A DNA stretch of 64,000 nucleotides from Streptomyces venezuelae (lineage in GTDB: Bacteria; Actinomycetota; Actinomycetes; Streptomycetales; Streptomycetaceae), in NCBI RefSeq assembly GCF_008642295.1, contig NZ_CP029190.1, forward strand, positions 4,757,501 to 4,821,500. The letters run 5' to 3'. Shown piece after piece: positions 58,301 to 64,000 of this stretch (positions are counted from its first letter, which is position 1; every line of letters begins with the position of its first letter). Under the pieces are notes generated by a model, which searched no databases, was not told the DNA's origin, and worked only from the letters and a program-made list of their open reading frames with translations. The translations under genes and the position numbers were made by a program.

Positions 58301-58960
58301 GAACTCCGCCGCGCCCGTGCCGCCGTACGGGACGTGGTGCTGCCCGCCGCCCTCTCCGCGAGCGACCTGCTCCGGCTCGCCGCCGACGAGCAGGCCTTCG
58401 TACGCGAACTCGCCCGCCCCATGCCCAAGCCCCCGCAGCCCGCCGCCCGCCAGGGCACCCGCTTCCACGCCTGGGTGGAGTCCCGGTTCGAGGACCTCCC
58501 GCTGCCCCTGCTCGATGTCCTCGACCCCGTCGCCGACCTGCCCGGATCCGACCAGGAAATCGCCGACGAACGCGACCTGGCCGCGCTCAAGGAGGCCTTC
58601 GAGCGCAGCCCGTACGCCGACCGCACCCCGCACCGGATGGAGGTCCCGGTGCAGCTCACCCTGGCCGGCCGGGTCATCCGCGGCCGGATCGACGCCGTGT
58701 ACCGGACGGCGGACGGCGGCTACGAGATCGTCGACTGGAAGACCGGCCGCACCACCGAGGCGGACCCCCTCCAGCTCGCCGTCTACCGGCTGGCCTGGGC
58801 GGAGACCACCGGTACCCCCCTCGACCGGGTCACGGCCGTGTTCCTGCACGTCCGCAGCGGCCGGGTCATCCGCCCCCGCAACCTGCCCACCCGGGCCCGC
58901 CTTGAGAGGATCCTCCTAGGCAAAACGGACCCGGAAAGTGACCAAGGACCGGACAGCTAG
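55367..58960 (+). CDS. adnB: AdnB-like helicase-nuclease subunit
   Basis: A 1197-residue UvrD/RecB-type protein. Motifs: VAGAGSGKTTV (Walker A 42-48), FTNKAAGELAERV, IVLLDEYQDTSV, GDPCQAIYGWRGAS, SENRRSGGRLLDL, TAHKSKGLEWDVV and YVTFTRPRSLLL. The C-terminal nuclease has RGRIDAVY and IVDWKTGR (Asp1123). GTG 55367 has no ribosome site; TAGCCT 7 bases upstream suggests a leaderless transcript or coupling to adnA 77 bases before. Residues about 840-965 are a low-complexity insert that includes a dispersed-repeat-like sequence. Partner of AdnA. Confidence 0.9.
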   Translation: MSGRAPRLTHPEQLKELLGIPFTPEQTACITAPPAPQVIVAGAGSGKTTVMAARVVWLVGTGAVAPAQVLGLTFTNKAAGELAERVRIALARAGITDPDPLPGPAATADTTADAAAAAGEPRISTYHAFAGQLLKDHGLRIGLEPSARLLADATRFQLAARVLREAPGPYPALTRSLPDLVGDLLALDAELSEHLVEPAALRTYDTALLDTLAEARLSNDDLRKVPEAARGRLELLELVGRYRAAKRSRDLLDFSDQIALSAQLATTRPEVGALLREEFRIVLLDEYQDTSVAQRLLLSGLFGGGTGHAVTAVGDPCQAIYGWRGASVANLDDFPAHFPHADGTPATRQSLSENRRSGGRLLDLANRLAAPLRELHEGVEALRPAEGAEHAGFVRCALLDTHAEELAWLADTLAHQVRTGTQPKDIAVLCRSGGDFAAIQAALVARDVPVEVVGLSGLLHLPEVADLVAVCEVLQDPGANASLVRLLIGPRWRIGARDLALLGRRARLLVARDAGRAEDPDLRLAAAVEGVDPAEIVSLSDALETFLDGGGGSAGGADDGLPFSADARIRFAHLAQELRDLRRSLADPLMDVLHRILAATGLDVELAASPHALAARRRETLSNFLDVAAGFAALDGEASLLAFLSFLRTAARYEKGLDNALPGGENTVKVLTAHKSKGLEWDVVAVPGLYAGAFPSGQPREAWTSYARVLPHALRGDAATLPADPPWTSAGMKAFKTGLRSHQSTEELRLGYVTFTRPRSLLLGSGHWWGPTQKRRRGPSEFLTALYDHCAAGFGEIEAWAAEPEPEAENPALAEDSTPDHSWPLPLDPDSLRLRRAAAALVESYLAAPPPEPEPGPSEDEYLWPPDCTEPSYDTEPWPDEDPWAEPVPAPSAADENGVRGGAPVSGWGSPRRSQGEGGAGEGSAQRHPAIPAQPQPQPQPQPHPRSEPGAGAATADLTHEDARAIASWDRDLDALEGELRRARAAVRDVVLPAALSASDLLRLAADEQAFVRELARPMPKPPQPAARQGTRFHAWVESRFEDLPLPLLDVLDPVADLPGSDQEIADERDLAALKEAFERSPYADRTPHRMEVPVQLTLAGRVIRGRIDAVYRTADGGYEIVDWKTGRTTEADPLQLAVYRLAWAETTGTPLDRVTAVFLHVRSGRVIRPRNLPTRARLERILLGKTDPESDQGPDS
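58057..58152 (+). repeat. Dispersed palindromic-repeat-like sequence inside adnB
   Basis: CCGGGGC-GGA-GCCCCGG (58063-58079) and TCCCCCCGGC-GAA-GCCAGGGGGA (58094-58116, one mismatch) are two hairpins in series, followed by a G-rich run and AAGGCTCCGCGCAGCGGCAC. I recognise this as the composite intergenic repeat common in Streptomyces. Here it stays in frame and codes for residues about 897-929 of AdnB. Confidence 0.6.
58166..58195 (+). repeat. CAGCCG hexanucleotide repeat, five units
   Basis: Five exact copies of CAGCCG encode Gln-Pro repeats in AdnB, directly after the palindromic-repeat-like segment. Slippage could change its length without breaking the frame. Confidence 0.85.
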
Positions 58961-58970
58961 GCTCGTATCC

Positions 58971-60389
58971 ATGAGCCAGACCTCGGACAACGCCGTCCGC
59001 GCGTACATCGACCAGCACCGCGCCGCCTTCCTCGACGACCTCGCCGACTGGCTGCGCATCCCCTCTGTCTCGGCCCAGCCCGAGCACGACGGAGACGTGC
59101 GGCGCAGCGCCGAATGGCTGGCCGCCCGGCTCAAGGACACCGGCTTCCCGACCGCCGAGATCTGGGAAACCCCCGGAGCCCCCGCCGTGTTCGCCCACTG
59201 GCCCAGCGGGGACCCGGCCGCGCCGACCGTCCTCGTCTACGGCCACCACGACGTACAGCCCGCCGCCCTCGCCGACGGCTGGCACACCGAGCCCTTCGAG
59301 CCGGTGGTCCGGGACGGCCGGATGTACGCGCGGGGTGCCGCCGACGACAAGGGGCAGGTGTTCTTCCACACCCTCGGCGTCCGCGCCCACCTCGCCGCGA
59401 CCGGCCGGGCCGCCCCGGCCGTCAACCTCAAGCTGCTGATCGAGGGCGAGGAGGAGTCCGGCTCCACCCACTTCCGGGCCCTGGTCGAGGCCCGCGCGGC
59501 CGAACTCGCCGCCGATGTCGTGATCGTCTCCGACACCGGCATGTGGAACGAGACCACGCCGACCGTCTGCACCGGCATGCGCGGCATCGCCGACTGCGAG
59601 ATCGAGCTGTACGGACCCGACCAGGACATCCACTCCGGAGCCTTCGGCGGCGCCGTGCCCAACCCGGCCACCGTGGCCGCCCGGCTGGTCGCGGCCCTCC
59701 ACGACGCCGACGAGCGGGTCACCATCCCCGGCTTCTACGACAACATCGCCGAGCTGACCGAGGCCGAGCGCGAGCTGATCGCCGAGCTCCCCTTCGACGA
59801 GGCGGAGTGGCTGCGTACGGCCAGGTCGTACGGCACCCTCGGCGAGGCCGGGTACTCCACCCTGGAGCGGGTCTGGGCCCGGCCGACGGCCGAGGTCAAC
59901 GGCATCGGCGGCGGCTACCAGGGCCCCGGCGGCAAGACCATCGTGCCGGCCTCCGCGCAGCTGAAGCTGTCCTTCCGGCTGGTCTCGGGCCAGGACCCGT
60001 ACCAGGTCGAGACGGCCGTGACCCGGTGGGTCGAGGAGCGGGTACCCGCCGGAATCCGGCATTGCGTGAGCTTTGGCGCGCCCACCCGGCCCTGCCTCAC
60101 CCCGCTGGACCACCCGGCGCTGCAATCCGTGGTCCGGGCCATGGGCCGCGCCTTCGGCCAGAAGATCCGCTTCACCCGCGAGGGCGGTTCGGGGCCGGCC
60201 GCGGACCTCCAGGACGTGCTGGGCGCGCCTGTGCTGTTCCTCGGCATCTCCGTCCCGTCCGACGGCTGGCACTCCCCGAACGAGAAGGTCGAACTGGACC
60301 TCCTGCTGAAGGGGGTGGAGACCGCCGCGTACCTGTGGGGGGACCTCGCGGAGACCTGGCCGGCGCCGCCCGCCGCGCCCTCCGTCTGA
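58971..60389 (+). CDS. M20-family metallopeptidase (dipeptidase-like)
   Basis: A 472-residue dizinc peptidase. Ligand motifs: VYGHHDVQP (His and catalytic Asp), ARGAADDKGQ (bridging Asp), IEGEEESGS (catalytic Glu and ligand Glu), VVSDTGMW (Asp) and DGWHSPNEKVELD (His). It belongs to the CPG2/carnosinase-type branch. ATG 58971 lacks a ribosome site; TAGGCT 7-12 bases upstream suggests a leaderless transcript, overlapping the end of adnB. The substrate is unknown; a role with the neighbouring repair genes is not indicated. Confidence 0.9.
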   Translation: MSQTSDNAVRAYIDQHRAAFLDDLADWLRIPSVSAQPEHDGDVRRSAEWLAARLKDTGFPTAEIWETPGAPAVFAHWPSGDPAAPTVLVYGHHDVQPAALADGWHTEPFEPVVRDGRMYARGAADDKGQVFFHTLGVRAHLAATGRAAPAVNLKLLIEGEEESGSTHFRALVEARAAELAADVVIVSDTGMWNETTPTVCTGMRGIADCEIELYGPDQDIHSGAFGGAVPNPATVAARLVAALHDADERVTIPGFYDNIAELTEAERELIAELPFDEAEWLRTARSYGTLGEAGYSTLERVWARPTAEVNGIGGGYQGPGGKTIVPASAQLKLSFRLVSGQDPYQVETAVTRWVEERVPAGIRHCVSFGAPTRPCLTPLDHPALQSVVRAMGRAFGQKIRFTREGGSGPAADLQDVLGAPVLFLGISVPSDGWHSPNEKVELDLLLKGVETAAYLWGDLAETWPAPPAAPSV

Positions 60390-60395
60390 CCCCCG

Positions 60396-60450
60396 CAGCC
60401 CGCACCCGAAAACCCGCACCAGAAAACCCGCACCCGCAGCCCGCACCGCA
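60396..60450 (+). repeat. Short direct repeats between the M20 and nudC genes
   Basis: CCCGCACC followed by GAAAA or AGAAAA recurs (CCCGCACCCGAAAA, CCCGCACCAGAAAA, CCCGCACCCGCAG, CCCGCACCGCA). They fill most of the 121-base gap. No hairpin or promoter is clear. Confidence 0.55.
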
Positions 60451-60510
60451 CACCACGTATCCGAACCAGAGTCTGCTGCCTGTCCCACAACGGGGGAGTT
60501 GGAAGTACCT

Positions 60511-61440
60511 GTGAGCATCTCGACCGAGCGGCCCGTCTCTCTCACCGCGCCCGGCGGTGTCGACCGCGCCGCGCACCACCGCCTCGACGAGGCATGGCTG
60601 GCCGCCGCCTGGAGCCACCCCACCACCCGGGTGTTCGTGGTCTCCGGCGGCCAGGTCCTGATCGACGACACCCCGGACGGCGGGACCGGGATCGTCATGA
60701 CCCCCGCCTTCGAGGCGCCGCTCACCGAGACGCACCGCTACTTCCTCGGCACCGACGAGGACGGCGTCAGCTACTTCGCGCTGCAGAAGGACTCCCTGCC
60801 GGGCCGGATGGACCAGCAGGCGCGGCCCGCCGGGCTCCGCGAGGCGGGCCTGCTGCTGCCGCCGCGGGACGCCGCGCTGATGGTGCACGCGGTCGCCCTG
60901 GAGAACTGGCAGCGGATGCACCGCTTCTGCTCCCGCTGCGGCGAGCGCACCGTCGTCGCGGCGGCCGGCCACATCCGCCGCTGCCCCGGCTGCGGCGCCG
61001 AGCACTACCCGCGCACCGACCCGGCCGTGATCATGCTGGTCACGGACGACCAGGACCGCGCCCTGCTGGGCCGCCAGGTGCACTGGCCGGAGGGCCGCTT
61101 CTCGACCCTGGCCGGGTTCGTGGAGCCCGGTGAGTCCATCGAGCAGTCCGTGGTCCGGGAGGTGTGGGAGGAGGCGGGCGTCCGGGTCGGCGAGGTCGAG
61201 TACGTCGCCAGCCAGCCCTGGCCCTTCCCGTACAGCCTGATGCTGGGCTTCATCGCCCGCGCGGTCTCCTCCGAGATCAACGTGGACGGAGAGGAGATCC
61301 AGGAGGCGCGCTGGTTCTCCCGGGACGACCTCCGCATCGCCATCGAGCGGGGCGAGGTCCTTCCGCCGTCGGGCATCTCCATCGCTGCCCGCCTGGTCGA
61401 GCTCTGGTACGGCCGGCCGCTGCCGAGGCCGGGCGCCTGA
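60511..61440 (+). CDS. nudC: NAD(+)/NADH pyrophosphatase NudC
   Basis: A 309-residue Nudix hydrolase that splits NAD(H) to NMN(H) and AMP and removes NAD caps from RNA. The zinc ribbon is FCSRCGE and RCPGCGAEHYPR; the Nudix box is GFVEPGESIEQSVVREVWEE plus AGV; the NADH-specific motif SQPWPFP follows. GTG 60511 has GGAAG upstream; TTG 60499 is less likely. In mycobacteria it also lies between adnB and the mycoredoxin gene. Confidence 0.93.
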   Translation: MSISTERPVSLTAPGGVDRAAHHRLDEAWLAAAWSHPTTRVFVVSGGQVLIDDTPDGGTGIVMTPAFEAPLTETHRYFLGTDEDGVSYFALQKDSLPGRMDQQARPAGLREAGLLLPPRDAALMVHAVALENWQRMHRFCSRCGERTVVAAAGHIRRCPGCGAEHYPRTDPAVIMLVTDDQDRALLGRQVHWPEGRFSTLAGFVEPGESIEQSVVREVWEEAGVRVGEVEYVASQPWPFPYSLMLGFIARAVSSEINVDGEEIQEARWFSRDDLRIAIERGEVLPPSGISIAARLVELWYGRPLPRPGA

Positions 61441-61461
61441 CCCGCCCCCTGCCCCCGTACG

Positions 61462-61495
61462 GCAGCAGGCCCCCGCCTCGGCGGGGGCCTGCTGC
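61462..61495. terminator. Terminator between nudC and mycoredoxin gene
   Basis: GCAGCAGGCCCCCGC (61462-61476) pairs perfectly with GCGGGGGCCTGCTGC (61481-61495), loop CTCG. The two genes converge on it. Confidence 0.85.
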
Positions 61496-61519
61496 GTGTC
61501 GTACCGGGCGGTGCGGTGC

Positions 61520-61780
61520 TCAGACGGCGAGCGCCTGCTGCACCTGGGCCAGGCTCGGGTTGGTCATGACCGACTCATTGCCCGAGGGGGAGACGATGAG
61601 GACCGTGGGAACGGTCTGGTTGCCACCGTTGGCCTTCTCGACGAACGCCGCGGACTCGGGGTCCTGCTCGATGTTGATCTCGGTGTACGCGATGCCTTCC
61701 CGGTCCAGCTGGGTCTTCAGCCGGCGGCAGTAGCCGCACCAGGTGGTGCTGTACATCGTCACGGAACCCTTGTCCTGCAT
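61520..61780 (-). CDS. mrx1: Mycoredoxin-1 (glutaredoxin-like)
   Basis: An 86-residue thioredoxin-fold protein. The active site is TTWCGYCRRL (Cys15 and Cys18), the cis-proline is in TVPTVLI and the C-terminal part is NPSLAQVQQAL. It reduces mixed disulfides between mycothiol and proteins and so depends on mycothiol, whose deacetylase MshB is encoded at 2740. ATG 61780 follows GAAGGAGAG. The frame open further upstream is a shadow of uvrD2. Confidence 0.92.
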   Translation of the reverse strand: MQDKGSVTMYSTTWCGYCRRLKTQLDREGIAYTEINIEQDPESAAFVEKANGGNQTVPTVLIVSPSGNESVMTNPSLAQVQQALAV

Positions 61781-61964
61781 GGGGGCGCTCTCCTTCGGGG
61801 CTGGGGGTGGATCCAGGTACTCGAACGTACGGCACCGCCGGGCCATTCCCGCCCCACCGGTCCGGTGGCCGGGGCGGGGGCTGGGGCGGGTGCCGGGGCG
61901 GGTGCTGGAACGGGGCTGTGGACAACTTTCCCGTCCGGCCCACCGGACCTGGCAGCATGGTCGG

Positions 61965-64000
61965 GTGACAGCAGCACCGCACTCCTCATCCTTCCCGGCC
62001 GTCGCCGAGTCCGCCGACGCGGTTCTCCTCGGCCTGGACCCGGAACAGCGCGAGGTCGCCACGACCCTGCGCGGGCCGGTGTGCGTGCTCGCGGGTGCCG
62101 GTACCGGCAAGACCCGGGCCATCACCCACCGCATCGCGTACGGGGTCCGGTCCGGCCAGCTGATGCCGGCCAGTGTGCTCGCCGTCACCTTCACCAACCG
62201 TGCCGCCGGCGAGATGCGCGGCCGGCTCCGGAGCCTCGGCGCGGGCGGGGTGCAGGCCCGGACCTTCCATTCCGCGGCCCTCCGGCAGCTCCAGTACTTC
62301 TGGCCGAAAGCGATCGGTGGCGACCTGCCCCGGCTGGTCGAGCGCAAGATCCAGCTGGTGGCCGAGGCCGGCGCCCGCTGCCGGATCCGCCTCGACCGGA
62401 ACGAGCTGCGCGACGTCACCGGCGAGATCGAGTGGGCGAAGGTCACCCAGACCGTCCCGGCCGACTACCCGGCGGCGGCCCTCAAGGCCGACCGCGAGGC
62501 CCCCCGGGACATGGCCGAAATCGCACAGATCTATGGGACGTACGAACAGCTCAAACGCGACCGCGGAATGATCGACTTCGAGGACGTGCTGCTCCTCACC
62601 GTCGGCATCCTCCAGGACCGCCAGGACATCGCCCAGACCATCCGCAGCCAGTACCAGCACTTCGTGGTCGACGAGTACCAGGACGTCAGCCCGCTCCAGC
62701 AGCGGCTGCTGGAGCTCTGGCTCGGCGACCGGGACAGCCTGTGCGTGGTCGGCGACGCCAGCCAGACCATCTACTCCTTCACCGGCGCCACCCCCGACCA
62801 CCTGCTGACCTTCCGCACCCGGTTCCCGCAGGCCACCGTGGTCAAGCTGGTCCGCGACTACCGCTCCACCCCCCAGGTGGTCCACCTGGCCAACGGGGTG
62901 CTCAACCAGGCCCGGGGCCGGGCGGCCGAGCACCGGCTGGAACTGATCTCCCAGCGCGACCCCGGCCCCGATCCGGTCTACGCCGAATACGCGGACGAGC
63001 CCGCCGAGGCCGAGGGCGTCGCCCGCCGGATCCGCGACCTCATCCGGGCCGGGGTCCCGGCCGGGGAGATCGCCGTGCTCTTCCGGATCAACGCCCAGTC
63101 CGAGGTCTACGAGCAGGCCCTGGCGGACGCCGGGGTGCCCTACCAGCTGCGCGGCGCGGAGCGCTTCTTCGAGCGCCCCGAGGTGCAGCGGGCCCTGGTG
63201 ACCCTGCGCGGAGCCGCCCACTCCAGGGCCAACGACCCGCTGCTCGACGATGTGGTCGAGCTGGCCGCCCAGGTGCGGGCGGTGCTCAGCGCGAGCGGCT
63301 GGACCCCCGAACCGCCGGCCGGTTCGGGTGCCGTGCGCGACCAGTGGGAGTCGCTGGCCGCCCTGGTCCGGGTCGCCGAGGACTTTGCCCGCAGCCGCCC
63401 CGGAGCCACCCTGGCCGACCTCTCGGTGGAGCTGGAGGAGCGCCGGGCCGCCCAGCACGCCCCGACCGTCCAGGGCGTCACCCTCGCCTCCCTGCATGCC
63501 GCGAAGGGCCTGGAATGGGATGCGGTGTTCCTGGTCGGGCTGACCGACGGCATGATGCCGATCACCTACGCCAAGACGGACGAGCAGATCGAGGAGGAGC
63601 GCCGGCTGCTCTACGTGGGCATCACCCGGGCCCGGCTGCACCTGACCCTCTCCTGGGCCCTGTCCCGTGCCCCCGGCGGCCGGGGGTCCAGGAGGCCCAG
63701 CCGGTTCCTGAACGGCCTGCGGCCCGGCTCCGCGGCCCCCGGCAGCCGGATCGCCGCCGAGGGCGGCTCCCGCAAGCGGGCCCGGCGGGGGCCGGTGCTG
63801 TGCCGGGTCTGCGGCAAGACCCTCACCGAAGCGGGCGAGCTGAAGCTGATGCGCTGCGAAGACTGTCCGTCCGACATGGACGAGGGGCTCTACGAGAGGC
63901 TCCGGGAGTGGCGCGCGGCCCAGGCGAAGGTCCAGGGGCTGCCCGCGTACTGCGTCTTCACCGACAAGACCCTCATGGCGATCGCCGAAGCGGCCCCCTC
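61965..64000 (+). CDS. uvrD2: UvrD2-type ATP-dependent DNA helicase (3' end missing)
   Basis: 678 codons are in the window and the gene runs off the end. Superfamily 1A motifs: LAGAGTGKTRAI (44-50), FTNRAAGEMRGR, FVVDEYQDVSPLQ, GDASQTIYSFTGA, LVRDYRSTPQVVHLAN, LHAAKGLEWDAVFLVGL and YVGITRARLHL. Then comes the tetracysteine motif CRVCGKT and RCEDCP (about residues 612-640) and the start of an HRDC domain (WRAAQAKVQGLPAYCVFTDK), the UvrD2 layout. GTG 61965 has no ribosome site. It is divergent from mrx1, as in mycobacteria. Confidence 0.92.
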   Translation, partial: MTAAPHSSSFPAVAESADAVLLGLDPEQREVATTLRGPVCVLAGAGTGKTRAITHRIAYGVRSGQLMPASVLAVTFTNRAAGEMRGRLRSLGAGGVQARTFHSAALRQLQYFWPKAIGGDLPRLVERKIQLVAEAGARCRIRLDRNELRDVTGEIEWAKVTQTVPADYPAAALKADREAPRDMAEIAQIYGTYEQLKRDRGMIDFEDVLLLTVGILQDRQDIAQTIRSQYQHFVVDEYQDVSPLQQRLLELWLGDRDSLCVVGDASQTIYSFTGATPDHLLTFRTRFPQATVVKLVRDYRSTPQVVHLANGVLNQARGRAAEHRLELISQRDPGPDPVYAEYADEPAEAEGVARRIRDLIRAGVPAGEIAVLFRINAQSEVYEQALADAGVPYQLRGAERFFERPEVQRALVTLRGAAHSRANDPLLDDVVELAAQVRAVLSASGWTPEPPAGSGAVRDQWESLAALVRVAEDFARSRPGATLADLSVELEERRAAQHAPTVQGVTLASLHAAKGLEWDAVFLVGLTDGMMPITYAKTDEQIEEERRLLYVGITRARLHLTLSWALSRAPGGRGSRRPSRFLNGLRPGSAAPGSRIAAEGGSRKRARRGPVLCRVCGKTLTEAGELKLMRCEDCPSDMDEGLYERLREWRAAQAKVQGLPAYCVFTDKTLMAIAEAAP

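Noticed and set aside
54043..58905. Plus-strand open frame of 1620 codons across adnA and adnB
   Set aside because: Out of frame with both helicases; Pro/Arg/Ser-rich shadow translation.
1..64000. tRNA, rRNA, CRISPR array, insertion sequence or prophage
   Set aside because: No cloverleaf with CCA-end pattern, no regularly spaced repeats with unique spacers, and no transposase, integrase or phage structural gene was seen.

Overview
The window is high-GC actinobacterial chromosome, most likely Streptomyces. Third codon positions are almost always G or C, GTG starts are common, neighbouring genes often overlap by ATGA or GTGA, and the gene content (mycothiol enzymes, DUF3107, DUF3117, DUF3152, DUF6113, ECF sigma/zinc anti-sigma pair, AdnAB-type nuclease) is actinobacterial. 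I see no rRNA, tRNA, CRISPR array, insertion sequence, prophage or secondary-metabolite cluster. This is core chromosome with one accessory-looking polysaccharide operon.

Layout. 1-2250: end of a dipeptide/oligopeptide ABC transporter operon (permease end, two ATPases). 2523-8094: small membrane protein, mycothiol deacetylase mshB, a DUF6113 protein, a large peptidoglycan-binding-like membrane protein, a SirB1-type protein and a GNAT acetyltransferase. 8211-14181: seven-iron ferredoxin, lysine/diaminopimelate genes dapC and dapE, a small secreted protein, a lysozyme-like membrane protein, a LOG-family hydrolase and a FolP2-type protein. 14291-16542: DivIVA-like protein, Tag glycosylase, enoyl-CoA hydratase, DUF3117. 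16651-20952: O-methyltransferase, then the stress cluster ECF sigma, anti-sigma, HtrA protease and tatB. 21042-27834: a hypothetical protein, Mrp, DUF1003 protein, a PRC/MgtE-N/CBS protein, a lipoprotein and CorA. 28104-32297: SUFU-domain, DUF6758, PHP, MarC, a 46-residue protein and an alpha/beta hydrolase. 32402-40019: DEAD-box helicase, ferritin-like protein, DUF3107, TetR, alpha/beta hydrolase and DUF3152 metalloprotease-like protein. 40188-44480: four tightly coupled genes for a PelF-type glycosyltransferase, a membrane protein, a sugar-nucleotide epimerase and a Spherulin-4/Sph3-like protein. 44542-50994: MoeZ, an S33 peptidase lipoprotein, a MerR-like protein and an MprF-like flippase with a kinase-like insert. 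51135-64000: a DNA repair and redox block (alkyltransferase-like protein, AdnA, AdnB, M20 peptidase, NudC, mycoredoxin, UvrD2, cut by the window end).

Two long stretches keep the gene order I remember from Mycobacterium tuberculosis: mshB-fdxC-dapC-dapE-LOG-folP2-tag-DUF3117-OMT-sigE-rseA-htrA-tatB-mrp-corA, and rhlE-ferritin-like-DUF3107-TetR-DUF3152-moeZ-ATL-adnA-adnB-nudC-mrx1-uvrD2. Against that conserved order, the four-gene glycosyltransferase operon between the DUF3152 gene and moeZ stands out as an insertion. It is the best candidate here for an undescribed system, because it resembles the logic of Pel and galactosaminogalactan synthesis without being either. Other notable points are an ECF-type promoter before the sigma gene, a collagen-like linker in its anti-sigma factor, paired palindromic repeats beside mrp, and a dispersed-repeat-like sequence read in frame within adnB.
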